Part shown: one piece after another, positions 50,351 to 59,122 of the stretch
Numbering within the stretch: the first letter of the stretch is position 1
How the letters are laid out: every line of letters begins with the position of its first letter
Source of the DNA: UBA5314 sp039679855
GTDB taxonomy: Bacteria; Bacillota; Syntrophomonadia; Syntrophomonadales; Syntrophomonadaceae
NCBI GenBank assembly: GCA_039679855.1
Contig: JBDKUE010000008.1
Location: 34,940-98,939, forward strand
DNA: 64,000 nt
Reading direction: 5' to 3'
The notes under the pieces: model-generated
Told to the model about the DNA's origin: nothing
Seen by the model: only the letters and a program-made list of their open reading frames with translations
The model's database searches: none
Program-made: the position numbers and the translations under genes

Positions 50351-51217
50351 CTACTCCGCCTTCAATATGATGTCTTTTTTCTTTGCTCCGCATCTTTGGG
50401 CGAAAAGATCGCATTTGCACAGGAAGATGTAAAAAAGATTCTCTTTGCCGCAGCCCAACAGGGACTCAAGATTGCCCTGACCCTTGGCTATTACCACATC
50501 GGCGTCGTTGAAAATATCCTGAAAACCGGCCGAACAATGTTCCAGTACGGTTCCCGGAATATCAATGCCGTTGTTTATGATGTCGGCATAATCTTGCATT
50601 CCCACCAGGTAAGCGTCCTCTTCGGTGACATCGTTTATAACCGGCATCCCGCGAGTGGCGAATTTAACTTCCAGTTGGGGATGGTGCTCTTTGATGGTGC
50701 GAATAAACACCTTGTCCAGCACTATCTCCCCGGAGTTGTCTCCCAGGTAGAGCAGCTTTTTAGCGTTTTTCAACCTGGATTTCAACTCCTCAAACGGTTC
50801 AACCGGAAATTCTTTTTCCAGGGTCTCCCGGATTACCTGCAGCACTTTCTCGCGGGATAGATCATAACCGGGGCCAAAGTCAATTACGTTTCCGGCTGCC
50901 GCCAGCTTCAGAGCGGTGCTCAAGTGGTCGTTGGCTGATCTTAGCAGTTCTTCAAAATCATTTTCTAGTTTTAGCATCTCGATGTTATAATAGTGTTTTT
51001 CCTCCCGGTAGGGATCGGGGTTTTGCAGCAATTCCTTAAACAAGCGCTGAATTTTTTGAGCTGCATAAGGTGCGCTGGCATCGTCCTCCAGGTCGGCCAG
51101 TTCCCTTAATACCCTTTTGAGCAGACTTTGCCGTGCTTCTTCACTGTAAATATGCTCTTTAGCCAATCTGACCGCCTGGCCTAGAAGGCAGGGCAGACAT
51201 TCTATACTGAGTTTCAT
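50351..51217 (-). CDS. DUF89/ARMT1-like damage-control phosphatase family protein
   Basis: A 288-residue protein. DUF89 hallmarks are the N-terminal ECLPCLLGQA, the metal-binding LYLGDNSGEIVLDK (Asp/Asn/Glu ligands, about residues 156-169), MPVINDVTEEDA, and VVIAKGQGNLESLL near the C-terminus. The family hydrolyses damaged or surplus phosphometabolites with a divalent metal; the bacterial subgroup with the CxxC N-terminus is not well characterised. AGGGAGG precedes the ATG. First of a three-gene operon with the coiled-coil and DUF1847 genes. Confidence 0.85.
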   Translation of the reverse strand: MKLSIECLPCLLGQAVRLAKEHIYSEEARQSLLKRVLRELADLEDDASAPYAAQKIQRLFKELLQNPDPYREEKHYYNIEMLKLENDFEELLRSANDHLSTALKLAAAGNVIDFGPGYDLSREKVLQVIRETLEKEFPVEPFEELKSRLKNAKKLLYLGDNSGEIVLDKVFIRTIKEHHPQLEVKFATRGMPVINDVTEEDAYLVGMQDYADIINNGIDIPGTVLEHCSAGFQDIFNDADVVIAKGQGNLESLLGCGKENLFYIFLCKCDLFAQRCGAKKKDIILKAE

Positions 51218-51268
51218 GCGGACCTCCCTGATTTTTCATTACCCGGCGGCCAGTTCGCATCATAAACG

Positions 51269-51295
51269 AAGAGGGGCAGGTTCCCGGCCCCTCTT
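51269..51295 (-). terminator. Terminator after the ferredoxin/MrpORP operon
   Basis: AAGAGGGGC and GCCCCTCTT form a perfect stem. On the minus strand it follows the ferredoxin gene and precedes the DUF89 operon. Confidence 0.7.
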
Positions 51296-51325
51296 ATTGT
51301 ATAACCCGCCATATAATTCAGTCCA

Positions 51326-51496
51326 TTAATCGAGAGTTATTGCCTCAAACGGGCAGGTGTCAGTACACACACCGCATTCAATGCAGTCGTCGCTTACCAC
51401 CGCTATATCATCTTCAACTCGAATCGCTTCGACCGGGCATACGTCAGCGCACTGTCCGCATCCCGTACATTTTTCTTTATATACTGCTGCTTTCAT
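51326..51496 (-). CDS. Small 2[4Fe-4S] ferredoxin
   Basis: A 56-residue protein with two complete cluster motifs: CTGCGQCADVCP (first) and CIECGVCTDTCP (second). Clostridial-type low-potential electron carrier. It lies 20 bases downstream of the MrpORP gene on the same strand and should be part of that operon, possibly supplying electrons for cluster assembly. Confidence 0.93.
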   Translation of the reverse strand: MKAAVYKEKCTGCGQCADVCPVEAIRVEDDIAVVSDDCIECGVCTDTCPFEAITLD

Positions 51497-51516
51497 TGCT
51501 GCATTGTCCTTTCTTT

Positions 51517-52770
51517 TTAGTGACCACAGTCATCATGATGCATATGCTCATGGCATACCGAACCGGTTGATTTGAGAACACCCTCTAAATACTGCTGGGC
51601 GGCAGTCCTGGCCTCGCCACGCGCTCCGACAATCACTTCTATGCCTTTTTCATTAAAAATGTCAATCGCACCGGCGCCCATGCCTCCCGAAATGATCACG
51701 TTGACGCCCAAATCGTTTAGAAAATTGGGCAGGAATCCCGGTTTGTGTCCGGGATTGGGAATGGATTGGCTATTGATTATCTGATTCTTTTGGGCTTCAA
51801 AAATATTGAAGTTCAGGCAATGTCCAAAATGCTCGGTTACCATATCATTTTCACTTGCCACTGCAATTCTCATAATTAATTTTTCCTTTGCTTCGTCTGA
51901 TTTGGCATTTTCAACCGATTCAGCCGGTCCGTTCTCCTGCGGCAATTCTTCTAATATTTTTGCAACCGGATCAAGCCATTCGCCGCTGTACAGTTCGATT
52001 ATTCCTTTGTCGCAGGCTTCTGAAATTTTGGGATCAATGGGGAGCTTGGCCAGCACCTTCAAATTGTGCTGCTCGGCAATTTCATCAATATGACTATCAC
52101 CAAATATTTTGTATTCCTTATCATTATCCGGGCACTTGAAATAGGACATGTTCTCAACCAACCCGATGATGGGTATTTTCATCATTTTGGCCATTTTGAC
52201 CGCTTTGGTCACAATCATCGAAACGAGTTCCTGCGGGGATGTGACAATAATAATTCCATCGACCGGCAGGGATTGAAACACGGTTAGCGGCACATCCCCG
52301 GTTCCGGGAGGCATGTCAATGAACATAAAGTCGATATCGTACCATATCACATCAGTCCAGAATTGTTTCACTACCCCGGCCAGCATGGGCCCCCGCCAGA
52401 CTACCGGATCGGTGTCGTTGTCCAATAGCATATTAATGGACATGATATCAATGCCGGTTTTACTTTTGTTCGGCATAAGGCCCAGGGCATTGGCCCCGGC
52501 TTTTGCTTTGACACCGAAAACCTTGGGTATGGATGGTCCGGTGACGTCTGCGTCGAGAATGGCGGTATTGTACCGTCTTCGGTTCATGGCCACCGCCAGT
52601 AAGGAGGTGACCATTGATTTACCGACCCCGCCTTTACCGCTAACAACGCCGATTACCTTTTTGATGTTGCTGAGCTCATGAGGTTTTTCCGAAAAATCCA
52701 CCTTCTCTTCTCTTCTGTCAGCACATTCTTCACCGCAGGTGCTGCAGCTCTGATCGCATGTCTCGCTCAC
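51517..52770 (-). CDS. MrpORP-like protein: Mrp/NBP35 ATPase fused to a NifX/ORP-type domain
   Basis: A 417-residue fusion. A Cys-rich N-terminus (CDQSCSTCGEEC) precedes a Mrp/NBP35 P-loop ATPase (deviant Walker A SGKGGVGKS, about residues 44-52; DADVTGPSIP; IDMPPGTGDVPLT) for iron-sulfur cluster carriage. The last about 115 residues form a dinitrogenase-cofactor/NifX-type domain (RIAVASENDMVTEHFGHC, IISGGMGAGA) ending in a His/Cys tail (CHEHMHHDDCGH). The same fusion is called MrpORP in Desulfovibrio, beside the orange protein and MinD-ferredoxin ATPases, as here. GTG start behind AAAGGAG. Confidence 0.88.
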   Translation of the reverse strand: MSETCDQSCSTCGEECADRREEKVDFSEKPHELSNIKKVIGVVSGKGGVGKSMVTSLLAVAMNRRRYNTAILDADVTGPSIPKVFGVKAKAGANALGLMPNKSKTGIDIMSINMLLDNDTDPVVWRGPMLAGVVKQFWTDVIWYDIDFMFIDMPPGTGDVPLTVFQSLPVDGIIIVTSPQELVSMIVTKAVKMAKMMKIPIIGLVENMSYFKCPDNDKEYKIFGDSHIDEIAEQHNLKVLAKLPIDPKISEACDKGIIELYSGEWLDPVAKILEELPQENGPAESVENAKSDEAKEKLIMRIAVASENDMVTEHFGHCLNFNIFEAQKNQIINSQSIPNPGHKPGFLPNFLNDLGVNVIISGGMGAGAIDIFNEKGIEVIVGARGEARTAAQQYLEGVLKSTGSVCHEHMHHDDCGH

Positions 52771-52846
52771 TTTGATACTCCTTTACAATATATTTAGGTA
52801 TCCACTGCCCTCCGGCAGCTATATGACACCAATTTAGCCAGTTTTT

Positions 52847-53728
52847 TTATTTGGCTGGAATCAAATTCTCTTTAAATAGGATTGACATGGTCTGGCTATA
52901 AACATCCCGGACGGCACTCCCGGCGGGACAGTCCATATCAACTACGGTCAGGCCGTTGTTAATCGCCGCTACCGCAGCCGTATCGAATGGTATTCGACCG
53001 GCTATAGGCAGCCGCTGTTCTTGACAAAATGCCTCGATTTTTTCTGTTTTGTCTTGATTGGTATCGTATTTATTGATGCAGACCGCAGCTCTGACCCGAA
53101 ATACTTCAGCTGTTTTGATGATGCGTTCCATATCGCTGATTCCTGAAACCGAGGGTTCGGCAACGAGCAAGACCATATCAACTCCGCTCAGCGAAGCGAT
53201 GACCGGGCATCCTATACCCGGCGAGCCGTCAATGATGGCCAGATCCGCATCAACGATTACCGACCTCATCTGTTTTTTTACTTCCGTGACCAGCAAACCG
53301 GAAGTGCCACTTCCCATTTTGAGCTCTGCGGTGGAAAAAACCGCATCATTACGATATAACATCAGTTCCCCGGCTGCGGCCGGCTTGAGCGATATGGCCT
53401 CTACCGGGCAAATAGCTTCACAAACACCACACCCTTCGCAAGCATAGTAGTCAACCTTATATTCACCGTCCACGGTGACAGCATCAAAGCAGCAGTTCTG
53501 CCGGCAAAGGTCGCATTGTATGCACACCCCGGGCTCTATTTCTGCTTTGGGCATTCCGTAGTAATCAGTCCTTTTGGGATCGGAGTGCTGAGCCATGACC
53601 AGGTGCAGATTGGGTGCATCAACATCACAGTCGGCATAGAGTCTGGCCCTGGCCAACTTGATGAACGCACTGGCAAGCGTGGTCTTGCCCGTACCGCCTT
53701 TACCGCTGAGAACCAAGAGCTGTTTCAC
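52847..53728 (-). CDS. MinD-family ATPase with inserted ferredoxin domain (1)
   Basis: About 293 residues. The P-loop SGKGGTGKTT is at the N-terminus, a 2[4Fe-4S] insert occupies about residues 60-115 (CIQCDLCRQNCCFD, CEGCGVCEAICP), then the ATPase continues (IIDGSPGIGCPV). GTG at 53728 is chosen as start because AGGAGG precedes it; the gene then overlaps the end of the upstream paralog by 29 bases. Pairs of such ATPases occur in orange-protein clusters, where they are thought to help assemble or insert a metal cluster. Confidence 0.88.
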   Translation of the reverse strand: MKQLLVLSGKGGTGKTTLASAFIKLARARLYADCDVDAPNLHLVMAQHSDPKRTDYYGMPKAEIEPGVCIQCDLCRQNCCFDAVTVDGEYKVDYYACEGCGVCEAICPVEAISLKPAAAGELMLYRNDAVFSTAELKMGSGTSGLLVTEVKKQMRSVIVDADLAIIDGSPGIGCPVIASLSGVDMVLLVAEPSVSGISDMERIIKTAEVFRVRAAVCINKYDTNQDKTEKIEAFCQEQRLPIAGRIPFDTAAVAAINNGLTVVDMDCPAGSAVRDVYSQTMSILFKENLIPAK

Positions 53729-54557
53729 GCTGCACCTCCTCACGCACAATCTGCAGCAAGGAAGTGAACAGATCGCGATATTTGGCATTCTCTCTCACTG
53801 CTACCATCGCATTGGAGTTAATCGTCCCCAGCTCTTTATCGAAGGGAATTCTGCCTAAAATCTTAATACTTCTGTCAAGGCAATATTTTTCGGCCGGATT
53901 TTCACCCTCCAGGCACTTGTTGAGCAACACGCCATGCGGTTTGCCAAATAGTTCTACCAGTTCATGGACCATATTAAGGTTGTGCACCCCAAAGAGCGTG
54001 GGCTCGGCAACCAGTATACAATAGTCGGCATCCTCGATGCTTTTCATCACTATACAGGCGCTGCCTGGCGGACAATCAATAAAAGATGTTCCAGCCGGCA
54101 TGTAATGCAGAAGTTTTTTTATAATGGGGATGCCGGAGGCCTCACCGATATCAAGTATACCGGTAGCCACCGTAACATTTTCCGAAACTCCCTTTAGAAT
54201 GCTGCCGATGACCTTATTTCTCTCGGTCAAAGCCTTTTCCGGGCAAAACAAAACACATCCCCGGCAGGAATGACAAACGTCTTCAAAAATCAATAATTTG
54301 TCATTGATATAAGCCAGGGCGTTAAATTTGCAGAATTCAACACATATGCGACAGCCGTTGCATAGTGTTTCATCTACCAGGGGAATCTTTACCGATATCT
54401 TTTCCGATTCTATATTTTCGGGTTTAAAAAAAAGATAACCGTTGGGCTCCTCCACGTCACAGTCAATATAGCAGGACTGCCCGGCGACGGCTGCCAAATT
54501 AACAGACACCAGGGTTTTACCTGTGCCGCCCTTTCCGCTAAGCACAGCTATCTTCAT
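53700..54557 (-). CDS. MinD-family ATPase with inserted ferredoxin domain (2)
   Basis: A 285-residue paralog of the next gene. P-loop SGKGGTGKTL (about residues 7-16), the ferredoxin insert with CNGCRICVEFCKFN and CHSCRGCVLFCP (about 65-110), and the switch region FIDCPPGSACIV. GGAGG precedes the ATG by about eight bases. It lies two bases after the NifX-type gene and overlaps the next ATPase gene, so the three are tightly coupled, as expected for a stoichiometric complex. Confidence 0.88.
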   Translation of the reverse strand: MKIAVLSGKGGTGKTLVSVNLAAVAGQSCYIDCDVEEPNGYLFFKPENIESEKISVKIPLVDETLCNGCRICVEFCKFNALAYINDKLLIFEDVCHSCRGCVLFCPEKALTERNKVIGSILKGVSENVTVATGILDIGEASGIPIIKKLLHYMPAGTSFIDCPPGSACIVMKSIEDADYCILVAEPTLFGVHNLNMVHELVELFGKPHGVLLNKCLEGENPAEKYCLDRSIKILGRIPFDKELGTINSNAMVAVRENAKYRDLFTSLLQIVREEVQRETALGSQR

Positions 54558-54559
54558 GA

Positions 54560-54922
54560 TTATTTTCCTCCATGCAGCCCGGGATGGATATCGGTCAGCA
54601 GCTCCAATTTACCTTCATTGAAGGCTATAACGTTATCCCGGATAGAATCACTTTTCGTTTTGTATATTTTAATATAGGCCGCATTAATAACTTCAGCGGC
54701 ATTCTCACCGCATCTTGGCGTAAGTAAGGCGCTTGCCTGGCTGTCCACCACCACCTGGGCAGCCTTGATTCCCGCTCCGCCCGGACTATTGGCGGCACTG
54801 TTTTCTTGAAAAGCACCTTCTTGGGACTCTGTATCATATATAAGAAAATAGGGGGCTCGTCCAAAGGATATGCATACCCTGGTATCCAGGGTATTGTCAT
54901 CTACCGGAATGGCAATTTTCAT
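54560..54922 (-). CDS. NifX/NifB-type dinitrogenase-cofactor domain protein (orange-protein-like)
   Basis: A 120-residue single-domain protein: KIAIPVDDNTLDTRVCISFG at the N-terminus, then GGAGIKAAQVVVDSQASALL and TPRCGENAAEVINAA. This fold binds Fe-Mo cofactor precursors in nitrogenase maturation and a Mo/Cu sulfide cluster in the orange protein. No nitrogenase genes are visible here, so an ORP-like role is more likely. First structural gene after the DUF134 regulator. Confidence 0.88.
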   Translation of the reverse strand: MKIAIPVDDNTLDTRVCISFGRAPYFLIYDTESQEGAFQENSAANSPGGAGIKAAQVVVDSQASALLTPRCGENAAEVINAAYIKIYKTKSDSIRDNVIAFNEGKLELLTDIHPGLHGGK

Positions 54923-54983
54923 AATGAAACCTCACATCCTAATGTACATTAAAAATACGTATAGCCCTGCATTTGTCACGTCT

Positions 54984-55364
54984 TTACTTGCCTTTCGGAC
55001 CCTCCGGCCCCCGGGCGTTCCTGCGCCGGTGTTTGATACATCCGCCGCAATCACAGTATTCTTCCCGTCCGTCGCAGAGCTGGTAGTCCCCGCCTTCGAT
55101 CCTGAGCACTTTGCCGTTTACCAGTGAATCCGCCAATTTGGTCCGTGCGTCATTATAAATACGCTGCACGGTGGTGCGTGCAATATCCATTTTCTCGGCG
55201 CACTCTTCCTGGTTAAACCCCTCCAGGTCAATAAGGCGAATCGTTTCATACTCGTCGACTGTCATAATTACTACCCTATCACGATCCAGTTTGGCATTCA
55301 GCGGCCCAAAGCGGTTGCTTTCAGGCATGCAGCATACCTTTCTCCATTTTCTTGGCCTTGGCAT
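54984..55364 (-). CDS. DUF134 family HTH protein
   Basis: A 126-residue protein with the family start MPRPRKWRKVCCMP, the motif LDRDRVVIMTVDEYETIRLI, and a sigma-region-4-like helix-turn-helix (NQEECAEKMDIARTTVQRIY). A C-terminal Cys motif (CDGREEYCDCGGC) could bind a metal. DUF134 proteins lie next to NifX-type and MinD-ferredoxin genes in many anaerobes and probably regulate them. GAGGTGA precedes the ATG. Confidence 0.9.
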   Translation of the reverse strand: MPRPRKWRKVCCMPESNRFGPLNAKLDRDRVVIMTVDEYETIRLIDLEGFNQEECAEKMDIARTTVQRIYNDARTKLADSLVNGKVLRIEGGDYQLCDGREEYCDCGGCIKHRRRNARGPEGPKGK

Positions 55365-55404
55365 TAATAAATCACCTCACCACATACTGCTAAGCCAGTT
55401 AAAA

Positions 55405-55731
55405 TCATACTGGTTTACCCAGAGATATCTTTACTATCGACCATATCTTGCCGTCTCTGCAATACGCTCCGGTTAATACTTGTACAATTCTATCCAGAGA
55501 ACCCGGTACATCTAAAGCCGCAGCCATCATGCCGGCATTCTCGGGCTTCAGGCAATCCGGGTTGTCCAGGAGCTCGCTCATAACTAAAGCCTTTTCCCTG
55601 AACAGTAAATACTCCTGTTCTCCATAACATTCGTAACGATCCATGCACTCTATGCAGGCCGGATGGTACAGGGGGTTGTAGTAACAGCTTAACAGTGGTC
55701 CTGAAAAATTATCGCTTTCATGATACTTCAT
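55405..55731 (-). CDS. Cys-containing protein of unknown function
   Basis: About 108 residues from an ATG at 55731 behind AAGGAGG. The centre has a cysteine group (YYNPLYHPACIECMDRYECYG, about residues 16-36 in part) that could bind metal; the rest is helical, ending IWSIVKISLG. I do not recognise the family. It lies just upstream of the DUF134 gene on the same strand, so it may belong to the orange-protein-type cluster. Confidence 0.6.
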   Translation of the reverse strand: MKYHESDNFSGPLLSCYYNPLYHPACIECMDRYECYGEQEYLLFREKALVMSELLDNPDCLKPENAGMMAAALDVPGSLDRIVQVLTGAYCRDGKIWSIVKISLGKPV

Positions 55732-55887
55732 ATGCCATACCTCCTTGCGGTTCCTACACAATACTCCTTTCGGATGCAGCTGGTTAGCAAGGTTTAGCTC
55801 AAAGCACTCCATTAATTGCTCAAATTAGTAAATCGATGCAGGCTGAATGCAAAACTAATTTATCAGCAGTCTAGACAAACGCCGGTC

Positions 55888-56088
55888 CTAAACGCTGCTA
55901 CCGCCGGATCCCTGGACCCGGCGTCCTTGTCCACCGCCGCCTTTTCCGCTACGGCCTTGTCCGCCACGCCGGTTATTTCCACTTGACTGTCGAGGCCCCT
56001 GGCCACATCCGTTGCCTGCTCCTTTTCCCTTGCCGGCACCGGTTCCGGGCCCTTGCCCTTTCGGTCCGGTTCCATCTCTATTTGGCAT
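55888..56088 (-). CDS. DUF5320-like Gly-rich small protein
   Basis: A 66-residue protein beginning MPNRDGTGPKGQGPGTGAGK, the family start typical of DUF5320, followed by a Gly/Gln/Arg-rich tail. GGGAGGTGAG precedes the ATG. Such proteins are regularly encoded beside DUF134, NifX-type and MinD-ferredoxin genes. Three GGGCATATGTC motifs lie just upstream and may control it. Confidence 0.75.
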   Translation of the reverse strand: MPNRDGTGPKGQGPGTGAGKGKGAGNGCGQGPRQSSGNNRRGGQGRSGKGGGGQGRRVQGSGGSSV

Positions 56089-56139
56089 GATCTCACCTCC
56101 CAGAACAAGCCAATACAACGAACACTCAGCATGCTTTTC

Positions 56140-56207
56140 GGGCATATGTCCATTTCGATTATAGGATTATATTGGGCATATGTCAATAACCATTTCGGGT
56201 ATATGTC
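56140..56207 (-). promoter_or_regulatory. Cluster of three GGGCATATGTC-type repeats
   Basis: GGGCATATGTC occurs at 56140-56150 and 56174-56184, with a variant GGGTATATGTC at 56197-56207, upstream of the DUF5320-like gene. A fourth exact copy lies at 58669-58679, and 19 bases around copies two and four are identical (TTGGGCATATGTCAATAAC). The half-palindromic core and clustering look like operators for a regulator such as the nearby DUF134 protein. Confidence 0.6.
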
Positions 56208-56415
56208 TATAAAAATGCAGCAAAGCCATAAAGAGAAAGCCCGGCGCAGTCTAAGCACAAGGAGATGCCTATAGCGCCGCCCCGTATTAAAGTTAAAGTA
56301 TGGGAATCTCTAGATGCAGTAAGCCGATAGTATACAAGAAAGGGATCCAACAACCGGCATTTTGTGTGAAGAAATAAAGAGGAAAATACCTTAAATAGCT
56401 ATATATGGTCCAAGC

Positions 56416-56439
56416 ATCCAAGCTCCGAAGAGCTTGGAT
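56416..56439 (-). terminator. Hairpin after the CoA-transferase gene
   Basis: ATCCAAGCTC and GAGCTTGGAT pair around a CGAA/TTCG tetraloop, 15 bases beyond the stop codon. No T-run follows, so termination may be weak. Confidence 0.6.
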
Positions 56440-56453
56440 GGATCATTGATAGC

Positions 56454-57806
56454 TTATTTTCTGTTGCTCTTGCGCCATATTTTCATTTTTTGGGCTTCCT
56501 TGATCAGTCCATCTCGTAAATCAGGATGAGCGATATCGATAATGCGCTCAGCCCGCTCCCAGGTGCTGCGGCCGGCCAGGTCGCATTTGCCGTATTCGGT
56601 AATGATAATATGCGCCTGGGTGCGTGGAACACTTACAATAGAGCCCTGGGGCAGCATTGGCACAATGCGCGACTGCCGCTTGCCCTGCTTGTCTATGTAA
56701 CTCGATGTACAGCAAATGATGGCTTTACCCCCCCTGGAACTATACCCTCCGGTAACGAAGTCCAATTGCCCTCCAGTTCCGCTGATATGGCGGAGGCCGG
56801 ACGACTCTGAAGAAATCTGCCCGAATAGATCAACTTCTACACAGTTGTTAATGGTTACGACATTGTCATTCATAGCAATTATATGGGGAGCATTGGTATA
56901 GGTAGTGGGATAGGCCGCCAGGCTGGGATTATTATCTATCCACTCATACAAAAACGAACTTCCCGCCGCGAAGGCAAATACTGACTTGCCAGTGTCTATC
57001 GATTTTTTCCTATTAGTTAATTTGCCCGCTTCAAATAAATGAAAATAAGCATCAGTCAACATCTCAGTATGGCATCCCAAATCTTTGAGATCGGATTCAA
57101 CCAGCAATGTACCCACAACATTGGGCATCCCGCCAATTCCCAACTGGAGGCAGGCCCCATCAGCTATCTCTCGCATTACATACTCCGCAATCTTTTTATC
57201 GGTTTCAGTCGGTGTGGCCGGCGGTATCTCAACTACCGGCGAATCGAATTCTACAATATAATCAACCTCCGAGATATGCAGCAATTCATCCCGTCCACCG
57301 CAGGCCCAGGGCATTTTCGGGCAAACCTCCACGATAATTTTCTTGGCCACATTACACATCCCGCGCAGCGTGGATACACTGCAGCCAAAATTAAAATAAC
57401 CGTGTTTGTTCATAGGTGGGACCCTTATCATAGCCACATCAACGTCGTCATATAAACTCTTTTCGTAAAAGACGGGTTTATTTCGGTACAGGTTGGGAAT
57501 ATAGCAGGCGTTTCCCTTGTCATGCTGCATGCGATCCCCTGCTCCAAAATGCCATGAATTCATATGAAAAATATCCCCGTCCGGATCAACTTTCCAAATT
57601 TCATGAAATTTTGTGCTCATGCAATGGCGTATGTTTATATCTTTAAGCTCATTCTTGCGTGCAGCCAATGCTTCATCCAGTGCATAGGGATTGGATAACA
57701 CATCACCCCAATCGATCCAATCTCCATTTTTAACGTTCTTCACGGCCTCATCGGCGCTGACCAGTTTAGACCGGTATTCATCCGCATAAGACAACAAGAT
57801 ACTCAC
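56454..57806 (-). CDS. Butyryl-CoA:acetate/4-hydroxybutyrate-type CoA-transferase
   Basis: A 450-residue family I-type acetyl-CoA hydrolase/transferase. Visible: the N-terminal SADEAVKNVKNGDWIDWG, the acyl-binding GACLQLGIGGMPN, and the catalytic glutamate in DLFGQISSESSG (about residue 329). C-terminal GGKAIICCTSSY and GYSSRGG fit the butyryl/4-hydroxybutyrate subgroup. It moves CoA between acetyl and butyryl or related acids in the cytosol; syntrophic butyrate oxidisers use such enzymes to activate butyrate. The listed GTG start lies within the ribosome site AAGGGGTGAG, so TTG at 57797 is the better start. Confidence 0.9.
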   Translation of the reverse strand: MSILLSYADEYRSKLVSADEAVKNVKNGDWIDWGDVLSNPYALDEALAARKNELKDINIRHCMSTKFHEIWKVDPDGDIFHMNSWHFGAGDRMQHDKGNACYIPNLYRNKPVFYEKSLYDDVDVAMIRVPPMNKHGYFNFGCSVSTLRGMCNVAKKIIVEVCPKMPWACGGRDELLHISEVDYIVEFDSPVVEIPPATPTETDKKIAEYVMREIADGACLQLGIGGMPNVVGTLLVESDLKDLGCHTEMLTDAYFHLFEAGKLTNRKKSIDTGKSVFAFAAGSSFLYEWIDNNPSLAAYPTTYTNAPHIIAMNDNVVTINNCVEVDLFGQISSESSGLRHISGTGGQLDFVTGGYSSRGGKAIICCTSSYIDKQGKRQSRIVPMLPQGSIVSVPRTQAHIIITEYGKCDLAGRSTWERAERIIDIAHPDLRDGLIKEAQKMKIWRKSNRK

Positions 57807-59122
57807 CCCTTACTGTTTTAACCAATAACGATCTTAATATAAAGCTCAATTCAACCTGCATTTTTTGATTTTGAGCTGCTTATCATTTTTCGATAGCCGT
57901 TTGGAATAATAGTAATAATATCATACAAAATATTAAATGAGATTAAAGAACCCCCATTTTCACACCCTGTTTGGGGAAGCAGTTTTAAACTATTTGCCCG
58001 GCAGAAAAATCATAGCCGGAATAACAAACTAAAGCTTGTCCAAAAAAATCTATGAATCAACTTCATATTTGTTACACCGTCATTGACTTACGACTTAATT
58101 AACGACCTCTATAAAAACCGCAGTTTTGTAGATTTCTAAACCAGTTCGGGTACTCTATGATGCCATTTGCAAAAAATACCCCGGGTATAGACACACCCGG
58201 GTCAATAAAAGGGGTTGGGCCAATCTATTGAAAAGGAAGAGAATTCGAAAAAGCAGCCTCCTGCTGGAATATTATTTATAATTACAGAACCTTGGACATC
58301 TGCCTGCCTGGCTATCACCGACCAGGGGACAATACCAGGGGAGTCGTTCGGATCGGGGTTTTCCAGCTTTAATCCCGGCAAAAATTGTTAATCGCCCCCA
58401 GGTAGCGGCTAATCTTCTTTTGATGTTTGTTAGAACTGAAAGCATATTGATCAACTTCTTTCGGTTAATCGGAAATCACACTCGGGATACCTAGTCGCTC
58501 CTTCTTCAATCAAGCTATATCCAAGTCAAAAGCTGAATACCAGCTGGCTTAAAGTAGGTGCAGTTAGTTACGTAACTGACGCACCGTAGTTTCTTGGCGC
58601 GCAAAATGGCCCGCTCCTTTACCAGGGACTTTCCGGACATATAGCCACTTCAATCGTAAATTCATTTTGGGCATATGTCAATAACAAAATCTCCACAAGC
58701 GGCTATGCTTTGTTTAAGATTTGTTAAGAATGTAAATAGCCGTAATTTTCCAGTCAAATACTGCATTTGTTGCCATTATAAGGTGATAATTAAGGATAAT
58801 CGTGGATTTAATCCCGTGCCTGCCACAAAGGATAAGACAAACAATTATCCCTTTTAAGTATGGTTTCTGGGGAGATGGGGAAAAAAGAGGTATTTAAATC
58901 CAATATTTATTTCTGGTTTGAAATCCCACCCGGGCAATATACCTGCTGTTCCCGCAAATTTAAGCTCAATCCCCCATGTAAACGGCCCATATATTATAAT
59001 CCCCCGTTTTCGACAGGATTAGCCTGTTTGAAGACTGATTGGCTTATGAGTAAGATTTAGCTATCCAAGGACAGGTAGGGATCTTATTAGTAGAAACTTA
59101 AAGTACCGAGAAAGGAGCGTTT
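57807..59122. other. 1.3-kb stretch without a convincing gene
   Basis: Short open stretches on both strands lack ribosome sites and recognisable protein motifs. The only notable elements are a GGGCATATGTC motif (58669-58679), matching those at 56.1 kb, and a minus-strand open stretch of about 60 codons (58272-58454, containing PWYCPLVGDSQAGRCP) that may be the relic of a Cys-containing protein. The last 60 bases hold the GAAAGGAG ribosome site for the gene at 59123. This could be a decayed region or contain an unrecognised RNA. Confidence 0.45.

Noticed and set aside
51340..51575. Plus-strand open frames of about 72-76 codons over the ferredoxin gene
   Set aside because: They are antisense to the clear 2[4Fe-4S] ferredoxin at 51326-51496, whose cysteine motifs settle the coding strand.
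58272..58454. A 60-codon minus-strand gene
   Set aside because: No ribosome site and no recognised family; kept only as a possible relic in the gap description.
58860..59120. Cyclic di-AMP (ydaO) or cyclic di-GMP riboswitch before the 3D-domain wall gene
   Set aside because: Such leaders are common before wall hydrolases, but I could not identify either conserved core in the sequence.
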